DNA of 64,000 nt from Phycisphaera sp. (lineage in GTDB: Bacteria; Planctomycetota; Phycisphaerae; Phycisphaerales; SM1A02): positions 57,996-121,995 of the forward strand of contig WGMP01000023.1 of the NCBI GenBank assembly GCA_016124975.1, read 5' to 3'. This document shows, one piece after another, positions 27,907-36,316 of the stretch (its first letter is position 1; each line of letters starts with the position of its first letter). A program made the translations under genes and the position numbers. The notes under the pieces were generated by a model. That model was not told the DNA's origin and did no database searches. It saw only the letters and a list, made by a program, of their open reading frames with translations.

Positions 27907-27937
27907 TCGTGCATCGGCTAGATCGTGCATCGGCTAG
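27907..27937. repeat. Tandem 15-bp duplication overlapping a stop codon
   Basis: TCGTGCATCGGCTAG occurs at 27907-27921 and 27923-27937. The second copy contains the TAG stop (27934-27936 read on the minus strand) of the GspC-like gene and the first copy would supply another stop. It probably arose by slippage. Confidence 0.75.
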
Positions 27938-29091
27938 GTCGAGGGGTTGCCGTTGATCCGCAGCAGAAGCTGCTCGCGCTCATGGTCGAGGCGGGCCCTG
28001 CTGTGTCCGTCGATGTTCCAGCTGTTGGTGTTGTCGATCGCCTCAAGCGCCATGCGCGCCTGCTCGACCGTCATGGCGGCGATCTGTGCATCGGTCCGCG
28101 GCGGCGGAAGCAGCGCGCGGTCCACATAGTCGACGCCTGCGCCTTCGCTCGCGGGTTCATCGACGGGCGCGCTCCCTGGCTTCGGAAGCCGCTGCGGCTG
28201 CATCGCAGGAGAGGGGAGGTCGCCTGCGGGAACAGGCGGCTCGGCGATGGGGTTGCCGTTCGGGTCCGCGCCGCCCGCGCCTTGCCCGCCTTGCCCACCT
28301 TGCCCACCAACGGGAACGGGGCTGCCAGCGCCACCAGCCGCGCCCGGTGTCCCCGGCGCGCCTGGGCCTCTCGGTGCCGCGCCGCCGCTTCGTCGGATGT
28401 CCTGCAGCTCGCCGAGCGGCGTGCCTTCTGGCCCTTCGGCAGCGCCGTTCTCCTCGCCATCGCCGCCAACCGGCGGTCGATCGATCGCACCCGCGGCTGA
28501 ACCGCCCGCGGCCGAGGCGCCCTCGGTGATTCCAGGGACGCTGGCCGCCGCCGTCGCCCCTCGCAGGAGCCGCGCATCGATGCGCGACCAGAACGGCACG
28601 GTGTAGGTGCCACGCATGTGCTCGACCTTGATCGAGTAGGGCGCGTCGATCGAGACGACCTTGATGCCGTCGCGCTCCTCGCCGAGCTTCACGCGCAGCG
28701 CACCGAAGTAGACGAAGTCGCCGACGATCGCAGTGGGCGCGGGTCCCGTGTAGCTCGCGGGCGCGGGCGGTGGGCCTGGCGGCGGCTTCGGAGGCTCCGG
28801 CGGGCGTGGTGGCGGCGGGGGCGGTCGACGCACGGGTGGCGTCGGAAGCGCATACATCGAGCGACCGTCGAAACGCTTGCGGCTCGTCTCGAAGAGGGTC
28901 TCGCTCTCGGAGCCGAGATTCGCGAAGGGATCCGTCTCGTCCTCGGAGACTCCCGACGCGAAGACGGCCTTCACCGTCTCCGTCAGGCGGCCTCCGACGA
29001 CCACTGCTGCGAGGCCGATCGCCGCCGCCGATGCGACGAGCGGAACAGACACGCGGAATCCCGCAGGAAGCCCTTGGAACGGCGACTTCAT
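27934..29091 (-). CDS. GspC-like inner-membrane protein with collagen-like stretch
   Basis: A 385-residue protein with one N-terminal membrane helix (VPLVASAAAIGLAAVVVGG), a polyproline linker near 85-115, and a small beta domain (VGDFVYFGALRVKLGEE then APYSIKVEHMRGTYTVPF) resembling the homology region of GspC/PilP. This is followed by a Gly/Pro-rich stretch with collagen-like GXX runs (GPGAPGTPGAAGG) and a C-terminal charged helix. GspC links the inner-membrane platform to the secretin, which fits its place just before gspD. The start overlaps the previous stop by 4 nt (ATGA). The identification is by architecture and position. Confidence 0.6.
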   Translation of the reverse strand: MKSPFQGLPAGFRVSVPLVASAAAIGLAAVVVGGRLTETVKAVFASGVSEDETDPFANLGSESETLFETSRKRFDGRSMYALPTPPVRRPPPPPPRPPEPPKPPPGPPPAPASYTGPAPTAIVGDFVYFGALRVKLGEERDGIKVVSIDAPYSIKVEHMRGTYTVPFWSRIDARLLRGATAAASVPGITEGASAAGGSAAGAIDRPPVGGDGEENGAAEGPEGTPLGELQDIRRSGGAAPRGPGAPGTPGAAGGAGSPVPVGGQGGQGGQGAGGADPNGNPIAEPPVPAGDLPSPAMQPQRLPKPGSAPVDEPASEGAGVDYVDRALLPPPRTDAQIAAMTVEQARMALEAIDNTNSWNIDGHSRARLDHEREQLLLRINGNPST

Positions 29092-29726
29092 CGGCGTCCT
29101 CCGCTGACCTGCACGCCCCAGCGTTCGACCGTCATCGTCACCTTCACGCGTCGCGTCTTGTCGAGGTAGTTGATCTTGAGATCCGTCACCGCGTCGACCG
29201 CGGGGTCACGGTCGATGTCGTGGATGATTCGGGTGGCTGTCTCAGGGGCGGCCTCGAAGTCGATCTCGGCGATCGCCCGCGCCATCGTGCCTCCGAGTTC
29301 GGCCGCCACGCTCGGCATCACACCGCCGCTCAGCTGGTTCCAGCGGAGACTCCAGCCGAAGCTGGCGCCGTGCGTCTTCATGATCGCGGTGATCGACTCC
29401 GCGAGCTTGTTCTTGGCGACGCTCTCGAGCTCGGGCGCCATGTTCGGCCCGTGCGCCTTCGCGCTCGCGACGACGGAGCTCGGAAGCCCCTCCGCGCGCA
29501 TCGCTGCGCGCGCGAGCACCGCCGCATAGCGGTTCGCCTTGTTGTCGAACGCCTCGCTCGTGGGCCAGATCACCGACTCGAAGACGAGGTAGCCGCCCGC
29601 TCCGATCCCTGCGATCACAACCCACTTGCCAACGCGCGGGAGCGCGGCGAATCGCTCGAGGAGACGCTCCGCGAGGGGCGTCTTCGCAGGCGTCGCAGGC
29701 AGGCTCTGTTCGCGCGAGGTGCTCAT
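29088..29726 (-). CDS. GspM-like inner-membrane protein
   Basis: A 212-residue protein with one membrane helix near residues 34-52 (VGKWVVIAGIGAGGYLVF) and a periplasmic domain. Position between the GspL-like and GspC-like genes, size and topology suit GspM (or PilO), which pairs with GspL. Sequence identity to the family is weak, as usual for GspM. It overlaps both neighbours by 4 nt (ATGA). Confidence 0.6.
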   Translation of the reverse strand: MSTSREQSLPATPAKTPLAERLLERFAALPRVGKWVVIAGIGAGGYLVFESVIWPTSEAFDNKANRYAAVLARAAMRAEGLPSSVVASAKAHGPNMAPELESVAKNKLAESITAIMKTHGASFGWSLRWNQLSGGVMPSVAAELGGTMARAIAEIDFEAAPETATRIIHDIDRDPAVDAVTDLKINYLDKTRRVKVTMTVERWGVQVSGGRR

Positions 29727-31795
29727 GATCCCTTTGCCCTGAGTGCGTCCAGCACCCGCTTGAAGTCTTCCGCGACGCGCGCGCGCGTCTGTTCATCGAG
29801 GTCCTGGCGGCGCCTCGCGCCGGCGAGCTCGCTCAGCCTGAGCTGGAGCTCCTCCTTCGACATCGCCTTGATCTCCTCGTCCGTCACGACGGGAGGAACC
29901 TGCGCGACCGGAGCGGCCGCGCCTGGTCCGCCTCCGCCCGCCCCTGCGCCCGCGGAGCCGCTCGCCACAGGGCGCTCGCCCCCAGAGGCAGCGCCATCAG
30001 GGCCGCGACGACCGATGCCGCGGCTCGGAACGGGGGTGCTCGGATCGACGGGCCCAGCGTCACCAGCGTCGGCGGGCTGATCGTCGCCGCGCGCAAGGGG
30101 CGTCGACTCGCGCACCGCAGGTTCAGGCGCGGATTCGCCCGCCGAGGTCGACGCGGCAGCGCCCTCGGCGTCCGCGTTCCCCGCGACGGCGGTGGCCGGC
30201 GGCACGACCTCGGCCACAGCGGGAGGCGTGGTCGATGCTGCAGATCCAGCCGATCCAACGGCCTCGCCCTCGTCGCCCGGATACTTCCGCTGCGCCAGCG
30301 TCTTGATGCTCCAGTCGCGCGTCTCCTCGTACTTCGCGATGCGCGTCGCGCCATCGATGCGCGAGGTCAGGTTGAAGCGGATGAGGTTGCGCGCGTCGGG
30401 GGCCTGGTAGTTCCAGGTGGTTCCTCGGAAGACTCCCGAGGAATCCATGAGCCGCTGCATGGTGTTGATGCTGTCCTGCGCCCGCATGTCGCCCTGCGGC
30501 TTCGCGTAGCCGCGGATCGTCACGCCGCCGCTCGTCGAGATCTGGATCGACTCGATCTCGATCCCGTCAGGGGTCGCGACGGCGAGGTCGCCGAGGAGCT
30601 TCGTCACAGGCAGCGCGCGGCCCGGGTCGGACAGCGCCTCGTAGTGCGCCACGCGCCGCTCGGTCAGCCGCTGCGCGCGCTCGAAGGCGTCCGGCGCCAT
30701 TGGCATCTTCCACTCGTAGACCTTCATGCGCAGCCAGGAGAAGGCGATCGGCGACAGCATCACGAGGAGCGCCGCCACGACCGCGACGCGCACGGCGCGC
30801 GTCGGGCTCGAGTATCGCTCGATGAGCCGCGCGACGGGCGTCGGCTCCGCGCCGAGCTCGTGACGCCGTAGCCTGCACAGGTCTGACAGCGGCCCGACCG
30901 CCGAGACGGCCGCGCCGAGCGCGACAGCCCACTCGCGCCACCAGCGCTCCTCGCGCGCCTCTGGAAGCGCCACAGAGAGGCGCGACGAAAGCCGCTGCCT
31001 CACCGACGCATCGATGATCATCACGCGGTCGCCCGACTGCTCGGCGAGCGCCTTCGCGGCGGCCACGCAGGCGGAGATCTCGGCGGGGGGAACGCCCGCG
31101 TTCAGCGCCGTCTCGGCGATCGCGCGTCGGAGGCCGTCCTCCCAGCCATCGCCCGTCGCCTCCTCGCGCGTGGCGCGCACGACGAGCTTGTTCGGGTTGG
31201 CCGCGCTCCGCATCGCAATGGCGATCGAGCCGTCGCGCCGATCCGCCACGAGGACGGGGAGGTCGCCCGACGCGATCGGCAGCAGCGCCACGGGCTCAGG
31301 GATGTAGCGGGTGATCGCCTCGAGTCGAGACGGAAGGTCTCCCGCCGGCAGGGCCGAGGAGCCCGCCGTGGAAGGGGCGCCCGTTCCCCCTTGCGTGGTC
31401 GGCCAGGCCAGGATGAAGCCCTGACGCTCACCGTCCGCGCCGCCGCTTCCCTGCGGCCCGACGGCCAGCGCCAGCCTGTGCTGGGGCACCGACCCGAGGA
31501 AGAAGCCCTCCGCCTGCAGCGCGAGGGCCGCGAGCATCTGGGTCTGGCTCGTCTGGGGCAGCGTCACGGTGCGGACCAGCACCGACGCGGTCGGCAGCAC
31601 CAGACGTAGGTCGTTGCAGCGGTTGGCATCGAGCCACTGGTGGAGCCCCGACCAGTCGCCCGCGCCGAAGGAGCGCGCTTCGGCGACGCTCGGCGACGCT
31701 CCCTTGCGCACGAGAAGGGCGCGGAGCGAGTCGGGTGAACGCTCGACGACCGCAAGAAGGGCGTCGTCGTAGGCGATGGGAGTCTGGGACTTCAC
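29723..31795 (-). CDS. GspL-like (PilM/PilN-like) inner-membrane assembly protein
   Basis: A 690-residue protein. The N-terminal ~320 residues (LRLVLPTASVLVRTVTLPQ, LAALALQAEGFFLGSV) look like the actin-like cytoplasmic domain of GspL/PilM. A membrane helix lies near 340-360 (VVAALLVMLSPIAFSW), followed by a PilN-like ferredoxin-type domain (GIEIESIQISTSGGVTIRGYA). The last ~190 residues are a low-complexity Ala/Pro/Gly tail ending in a charged helix. GspL recruits the GspE ATPase. It is longer than usual (about 400) because of the tail. Start ATG 31795 overlaps the gspK stop (ATGA). Confidence 0.7.
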   Translation of the reverse strand: MKSQTPIAYDDALLAVVERSPDSLRALLVRKGASPSVAEARSFGAGDWSGLHQWLDANRCNDLRLVLPTASVLVRTVTLPQTSQTQMLAALALQAEGFFLGSVPQHRLALAVGPQGSGGADGERQGFILAWPTTQGGTGAPSTAGSSALPAGDLPSRLEAITRYIPEPVALLPIASGDLPVLVADRRDGSIAIAMRSAANPNKLVVRATREEATGDGWEDGLRRAIAETALNAGVPPAEISACVAAAKALAEQSGDRVMIIDASVRQRLSSRLSVALPEAREERWWREWAVALGAAVSAVGPLSDLCRLRRHELGAEPTPVARLIERYSSPTRAVRVAVVAALLVMLSPIAFSWLRMKVYEWKMPMAPDAFERAQRLTERRVAHYEALSDPGRALPVTKLLGDLAVATPDGIEIESIQISTSGGVTIRGYAKPQGDMRAQDSINTMQRLMDSSGVFRGTTWNYQAPDARNLIRFNLTSRIDGATRIAKYEETRDWSIKTLAQRKYPGDEGEAVGSAGSAASTTPPAVAEVVPPATAVAGNADAEGAAASTSAGESAPEPAVRESTPLARGDDQPADAGDAGPVDPSTPVPSRGIGRRGPDGAASGGERPVASGSAGAGAGGGGPGAAAPVAQVPPVVTDEEIKAMSKEELQLRLSELAGARRRQDLDEQTRARVAEDFKRVLDALRAKGS

Positions 31796-33573
31796 TGCTC
31801 TCGATACTCCAGGATGCGCGCAGGCAGGCTCGAACGATCCACCACGGCCGTGATTTCGACCTCAAGCCCGGTCGACAGAGATCGACCCGTGCTCGTCACC
31901 GTGAACACATAACTCTGGGTATCGGCATACGGGGCGATGGCTGCGAGAGATTGTGACGCGATCCTACTGGAACCGAGCAGGTCGGAGATCGCCAGGAGGC
32001 CCGTCGAGCTGGCGCCGCGCGCCGACACGATCGCATCGGCCGTGATCGGATCGTCCGGCAGCATCGCCCGCAGGATCGCCGCGGGGACCGTGTTCAGGTT
32101 GACGCGGCCGATTGGCTTCGCGGTACCCCGTCGGATCATTCCTTCCTGGAAGATGCGGCGCAGCTGCTGGTTGTCGAGCGACTGGACGCGCCCGCTCTGG
32201 GCACCGCCTTGCTGGCCACCCGCGCCTGCCGAGCTGCGGCCGCTCTGCTGCGGCATCGCCGCCAGGAGAAGTTCGGGCGCCTCGACCGCGAGCGAGCTCG
32301 AGATGGAGGGGCGCAGCCGAGTGGCTCCGCCACGGACGGGGCCGTTTGGTCCGAATCCACCGCCACGGCCGCCGCCGTCGCCGCCACGGCCGCCGCCGTC
32401 ACCACCACGGCCGCCGCCGTCACCACCACGGCCGCCGCCGTCGCCACCACGGCCGCCGCCGTCGCCGCCACGGCCACCGCCGTCGCCGCCACGGCCGCCG
32501 CCGTCGCCACCACGCCCACCGCCATCGCCGAATCCGCCGCCATCTCCGCCGCGGCCACGACGCCCACCACCCACGCCGCCCATGCCGCCAGCGCCGTTGT
32601 TGGCGGAGTTCGAGGCCGCGAGCGCCGCGAGATCCTGCGTCAGCAACATCTCAAGCCGCGAGTTCTGACCCTTGCCGAACGCCGAGAGCGCCGCCGCCTG
32701 CTGCTCCGTCACGCCGAAGCGCTCCACCATCTCCTCGGGCGTGGCGTTCGCGAGGTCGAGCTTCGGCTGCCCGCTCGCGCCGAGCAGGCTTCCCGCGCTC
32801 CGGGCCGTCAGCGCCGACGACCATCCGCCGTCGAGCAGACCGTCCGCGTTGTCGGGCGGCTCGCTCGCGGCGCCATCGTTCTCGTTTGGGTCGAGCTTGC
32901 CGTTGAGGTTCTGGTCCTCGCCGCGCACCCATCGCGGGAATGCACCCGCGACGAGCTCGAGCTCCGCCACCGAGCGGAACGACGCGTTGCGCGGCTGGTA
33001 GCCAAGCCCGCGCGCGGTGTACCAGTCGTACTCCGCACCCATCATGCCCGCGTTGTCGTCCGAGTCGCGCCAGTCGATGATCCCGTCGGCGATGTCCATG
33101 GTCATCCCCGAGAGCTCGAGCAGCATCGCGCGCGTCGCCCAGTTCAGGTTGATCTTGGCATGCTCGTCCTGCGGACCGGGGAACCGCACGCCGTCCTCGA
33201 CATGGCTGATCTCCCAAGTTCCGCTCACAAGCTCGCCCTGCGCCGACGCCGTGAGGTCCTTGTAGAGCTGCCGCGCGTCATCGGGGTCGGGCCGCTCGGT
33301 GTGGTACTCGAGCACCGCGATCGTCTCCTCGATCCCCGCCCGTGCGGCCCAGCGCGCCTCGACGCGTGCGATCGCCTCGCGCCCCATCGCGGCCTGCCGG
33401 AACGCCAGCACCTGCGCCGCTGCGACCAGCACCGCCGCGATCGCCACAGCCCAGATCACGAGCACGATCACCGAGCCGCGCGCGCGCCTGCGCCGCCGTC
33501 GCCCCGTGCACTTCGAGCGTGTGAACATTGAAGCCGTGCGCATGAGGGGATTCCTGCCTCCGAGCGAACTCAT
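31792..33573 (-). CDS. gspK: Type II secretion minor pseudopilin GspK with Gly-Arg-Asp repeats
   Basis: A 593-residue GspK, which caps the pseudopilus tip. The N-terminal motif RRARG-SVIVLVIWAVAIAAVLV lacks Glu +5, as GspK does. The family's helical insert domain is visible (IVDWRDSDDN-like IIDWRDSDDNAG; YQPRNASFRSVAELELVAG). A Ca-loop-like DQNLNGKLDPNEND follows. A glycine-rich block of about eight GRGGDGG repeats interrupts the protein; without it the length would be near normal. The C-terminal RVNLNTVPAAILRAMLPDD is a GspK helix-hairpin motif. It overlaps both neighbours by ATGA. Confidence 0.88.
   Translation of the reverse strand: MSSLGGRNPLMRTASMFTRSKCTGRRRRRRARGSVIVLVIWAVAIAAVLVAAAQVLAFRQAAMGREAIARVEARWAARAGIEETIAVLEYHTERPDPDDARQLYKDLTASAQGELVSGTWEISHVEDGVRFPGPQDEHAKINLNWATRAMLLELSGMTMDIADGIIDWRDSDDNAGMMGAEYDWYTARGLGYQPRNASFRSVAELELVAGAFPRWVRGEDQNLNGKLDPNENDGAASEPPDNADGLLDGGWSSALTARSAGSLLGASGQPKLDLANATPEEMVERFGVTEQQAAALSAFGKGQNSRLEMLLTQDLAALAASNSANNGAGGMGGVGGGRRGRGGDGGGFGDGGGRGGDGGGRGGDGGGRGGDGGGRGGDGGGRGGDGGGRGGDGGGRGGDGGGRGGGFGPNGPVRGGATRLRPSISSSLAVEAPELLLAAMPQQSGRSSAGAGGQQGGAQSGRVQSLDNQQLRRIFQEGMIRRGTAKPIGRVNLNTVPAAILRAMLPDDPITADAIVSARGASSTGLLAISDLLGSSRIASQSLAAIAPYADTQSYVFTVTSTGRSLSTGLEVEITAVVDRSSLPARILEYREQ
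32355..32530. repeat. 21-bp minisatellite inside gspK
   Basis: About eight head-to-tail copies of a 21-bp unit encode GRGGDGG on the minus strand. Copies differ mainly at third positions (gtc/atc, ccg/cca), so the protein repeat is more uniform than the DNA. Slippage could change copy number in steps of seven residues without breaking the frame. Confidence 0.85.
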
Positions 33574-34649
33574 TGGTTTCGATTCGAACGCGTGTCGTTC
33601 GCGGCCCTGTTGAAAGCACCGCGGCGGTTGCTCGAGTTGATGGTGCCGCCGCCCGAGGCGTTGCTTCCACGGAATCGCCCGCTGTTGCCGCCGTCGCCAC
33701 CGATCACGGGGCCATCGCCCGAGCCGAAGCGTCCGCCGCCCGAGCCGCCGCGTCCGCCGCCGCCCATGCCGCCGCCACCACCACCGCCAATTCCGCCGAC
33801 TCCCCCGACTCCGATGCCGCCGACGCCGCCGACGCCGCCGACGCCACCGACGCCACCAGTGGCGCCACCAGCACCACCCGCGCCGGCTCCGTCCGCCCCG
33901 GCGGCGCCGTCACCCGCGCCGAGCTCGCCGAGGCCGCCCTCGCCCTCGGTCTCCGCGGGCGGCGGGGGAGGCACGATGCGGTCGATCGGAATCTGCGTGC
34001 GGAGCACGGCAAGCGCCTTGTTCGCAGGCGACGGCTCGGCTCCGGGCGCGTCGCCCGTCGCGGTCACCGTGATTCGAAGCGCCCAAGGAAGTCCCATCGA
34101 GTCCGAATCCCAGTCGGGGTACCACGACTCGCCGTCATAGGCCTCGATCGACACGCCGACGACGCCCTCGACCACGGGAAGCGCGATGCCGCCGCCCTCG
34201 CCGTTGTCGTCGGGCGCTGGGTCGCGGCGCAGCCAGAGCACATCGCCGTCTCCGTCGCGGATGATGCGGTACTGCGTCTCGTACTCGCCGCCCTCGCCCT
34301 GGTAGGCGTCACGCTTGATCGGCCGCAGTCGGTTCGAGTAGATCAGCACCTCGTCGCGCTCCATCGCGCCGTACTCGGTGCTCGAGAGCCCGTCGCGCAG
34401 GAGGAGCCGCGAGTAGAAGAGGTCCTCGTCGCGCACGACCGCCGCGAGGTCCTGCCGCATCGAATCGAGCGCGGCATTGGCGCGGCTCACGGCCTCGAGC
34501 CTCAGGCGCGCCACGTCGCGGCTGCGCGAGATGCGCGACAGCACCGAGCTCACCGTCATGACCACGATCGCGCTCACGGCGATCGCGATGACGAGCTCGA
34601 TCACCGTGAATCCACGGCGTCGCTCACTGCGTGATCGGTCTGCCTTCAC
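33570..34649 (-). CDS. gspJ: Type II secretion minor pseudopilin GspJ
   Basis: A 359-residue pseudopilin: leader RRRG|FTVIELVIAIAVSAIVVM with Gly -1 and Glu +5, then a helix and a GspJ-like globular part (LRPIKRDAYQGEGGEYETQYRIIRDGDG). The C-terminal ~140 residues are a Gly-rich run (GGVGGVGGVGGIG) and an Asn/Arg-rich end, absent from classical GspJ (about 200 residues). The start is GTG 34649, preceded by GAGAGG; it overlaps the end of gspI by 26 nt. The stop overlaps gspK by ATGA. Confidence 0.85.
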   Translation of the reverse strand: MKADRSRSERRRGFTVIELVIAIAVSAIVVMTVSSVLSRISRSRDVARLRLEAVSRANAALDSMRQDLAAVVRDEDLFYSRLLLRDGLSSTEYGAMERDEVLIYSNRLRPIKRDAYQGEGGEYETQYRIIRDGDGDVLWLRRDPAPDDNGEGGGIALPVVEGVVGVSIEAYDGESWYPDWDSDSMGLPWALRITVTATGDAPGAEPSPANKALAVLRTQIPIDRIVPPPPPAETEGEGGLGELGAGDGAAGADGAGAGGAGGATGGVGGVGGVGGVGGIGVGGVGGIGGGGGGGMGGGGRGGSGGGRFGSGDGPVIGGDGGNSGRFRGSNASGGGTINSSNRRGAFNRAANDTRSNRNQ

Positions 34650-35169
34650 GGCGTGCCTCTCTTTCCTCGATGCGTGCCGCGCGGTCGATCGGCTCCGATG
34701 GCGTGCGCAGAGGGTTCGGTTCCTCGCCGCCGCGCTCCGCGACAAGCGTCTGGACGGAGTAGCTGCGTCCGCCGTCGTGGACGAGCGTGACCTCGACCTC
34801 CGCAGGGATTCCCGATCCGCCCTGCTCGATGCGGATGGTGTAGGTGAAGTCCGCGTACGGAGAATCGGGCCCGAAGTCGCCCTCGGTCGGATGGATGTCC
34901 GCGAAGTCGACGGGCCCCTCGGTCAACACCATCGAGAGCAGTTCGTCGATCGCGGCCGCCGCACGCACATCGATCTCGCCGCGCCGCGCGAGGTTCATCG
35001 CCTGCCCGGCGACAGAGAGGACCCCGACCATACCGATCGCAAGCAGCACGCCCGCGATCACGGCGTCCATCAGCGCGAAGCCTGCGCCGCGTCGTCGTCG
35101 CGCGCGGTTCACGCGCACGACGGGCCCGCCGCTCGCCCGCATGGCCCGGAGTTGATCCTCTCCGTTCAC
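34624..35169 (-). CDS. gspI: Type II secretion minor pseudopilin GspI
   Basis: A pseudopilin of about 181 residues. The cleavage motif is RRGAG|FALMDAVIAGVLLAIGM: Gly -1 is kept but +5 is Asp instead of the near-universal Glu. The globular part (YADFTYTIRIEQGGSGIPAEVEVTL) suits GspI, and it lies between gspH and gspJ. I give GTG 35169, which overlaps the gspH stop as GTGA like other junctions in the operon. ATG 35142 (172 residues) is a good alternative with GGAGAGGA upstream, though rather far. Confidence 0.8.
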   Translation of the reverse strand: MNGEDQLRAMRASGGPVVRVNRARRRRGAGFALMDAVIAGVLLAIGMVGVLSVAGQAMNLARRGEIDVRAAAAIDELLSMVLTEGPVDFADIHPTEGDFGPDSPYADFTYTIRIEQGGSGIPAEVEVTLVHDGGRSYSVQTLVAERGGEEPNPLRTPSEPIDRAARIEEREARREGRPITQ

Positions 35170-35765
35170 CACGGGTCGTACGCGCTTCCTTCCGCATCGA
35201 GGTCGATCGCCTCGCGGATCTCGGCGCGCGGGTCGTCGCTTCGTCGCGGCGAGTTCGAGTAGGTCTCGAGCACGATGCGCGCCGACTTCTGCTTGCCGCG
35301 CAGCGAGAGATCGATGCGCGGGCGGCTTCCATCGGGGTGGCTCGTGATGGTCCACGCCTCGGGCGCGAGCGACGACTCGTCGCTCGACACGCTCTCGACG
35401 CCCATCCCATCGGGAAACTCGACGGGCGAGCTCAGCCTGTCCTGCTGCCAGATGCGCGCGCCGTCCGGGTTGCGCGGGTCGAGGTCCATGATCCACAGCG
35501 CGAGCGTGCCCGCGGCCCCGTCGTAGGTGAGCCCGACCTGCTGGAGTCCCGAGGTGTTGCGGAACGCGAACATTCGAAGCAGGTCCTCGACCTCGAGGAT
35601 CGTCTTGTCCTCGCGCTGCCTCTCGACGACCACGAGACGGGGCACCACCGTCGCCGCGAGGATCAAGAGCATGGCGGAGACGACGATCACCTCGAACAGC
35701 GTGAAGCCCCGCCCGCGGGATGCGCGGCGCGTGCGGGGTTCGGTGCTGGCGGCGGTTCGGAGCAT
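35166..35765 (-). CDS. gspH: Type II secretion minor pseudopilin GspH
   Basis: A 199-residue pseudopilin with the cleavage motif RGRG|FTLFEVIVVSAMLLILAA (Gly -1, Glu +5). The C-terminal domain is beta-rich, consistent with GspH. ATG 35765 is 21 bp after the gspG stop. Size and position between gspG and gspI support the call more than sequence detail. Confidence 0.82.
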   Translation of the reverse strand: MLRTAASTEPRTRRASRGRGFTLFEVIVVSAMLLILAATVVPRLVVVERQREDKTILEVEDLLRMFAFRNTSGLQQVGLTYDGAAGTLALWIMDLDPRNPDGARIWQQDRLSSPVEFPDGMGVESVSSDESSLAPEAWTITSHPDGSRPRIDLSLRGKQKSARIVLETYSNSPRRSDDPRAEIREAIDLDAEGSAYDPW

Positions 35766-35786
35766 CGTGGACGGCGCTCGCTCTGT

Positions 35787-36251
35787 TCAGTTGTCGCGCT
35801 TCTTGGCGCGGGCGTCCTTGCCACCGATGATGTCCGCACTCTCGGAGCCCTCCTCGCCGCCGGGCTCGCCGTCGGAGCCGTAGCTCACCACGTCGAAGTC
35901 GCGGCCCTCGGTGCCGGGAAGCACCACGTAGCGGTTGCCCCACGGGTCAAGGAGGTCGTCCATCGACTCGAGGTAGCCCGCCGTCACGAGCACGTCGAGG
36001 TTGAAGTCCTCGCCGAGGCTCGTCTCGCGGCTCTCCGCGAGGTAGGTCTTCATCTGCGCGCTGATGGCGCTCGCCTTGATCTGCGCCTGGTCGCGCTTCG
36101 CGCCGCCAAGGCGCCGCAGGAGGTTCGGCGCGATGAGCGCCGCGAAGAGCGCGATGATCGTGACGGCGACGATGACCTCGAGGAGGCTGAAGCCCCTGCG
36201 GAGCTGGCGCCGCGCGTTGACGCGGCTGCTGCGGTTGATGCGATTCTTCAT
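35787..36251 (-). CDS. gspG: Type II secretion major pseudopilin GspG
   Basis: A 154-residue major pseudopilin. Leader LRRG|FSLLEVIVAVTIIALFAALIAP has Gly -1 and Glu +5. The family core is clear: VNARRQL-type leader, APNLLRRLGGAKRDQAQIKASAI, and DDLLDPWGNRYVVL, the GspG DPWG signature. The acidic C-terminal tail (EEGSESADIIGGKD) replaces the usual Ca-site end but keeps acidic residues. Shine-Dalgarno is ACGGAGACACACC-like before ATG 36251. Confidence 0.95.
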   Translation of the reverse strand: MKNRINRSSRVNARRQLRRGFSLLEVIVAVTIIALFAALIAPNLLRRLGGAKRDQAQIKASAISAQMKTYLAESRETSLGEDFNLDVLVTAGYLESMDDLLDPWGNRYVVLPGTEGRDFDVVSYGSDGEPGGEEGSESADIIGGKDARAKKRDN

Positions 36252-36316
36252 GGTGTGTCTCCGTGGATTTCTTCGAGTGGATGGACGCAGCGGCCGCGTA
36301 CGGGGCAACGAGCCCG

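Noticed and set aside
24617..27937. 1106-codon plus-strand frame opposite gspD
   Set aside because: Antisense shadow of gspD and its neighbours; composition is typical of reverse-frame translation in high-GC DNA.
32355..32530. CRISPR array
   Set aside because: Repeats are 21 bp, back to back with no spacers, and lie in frame within gspK.
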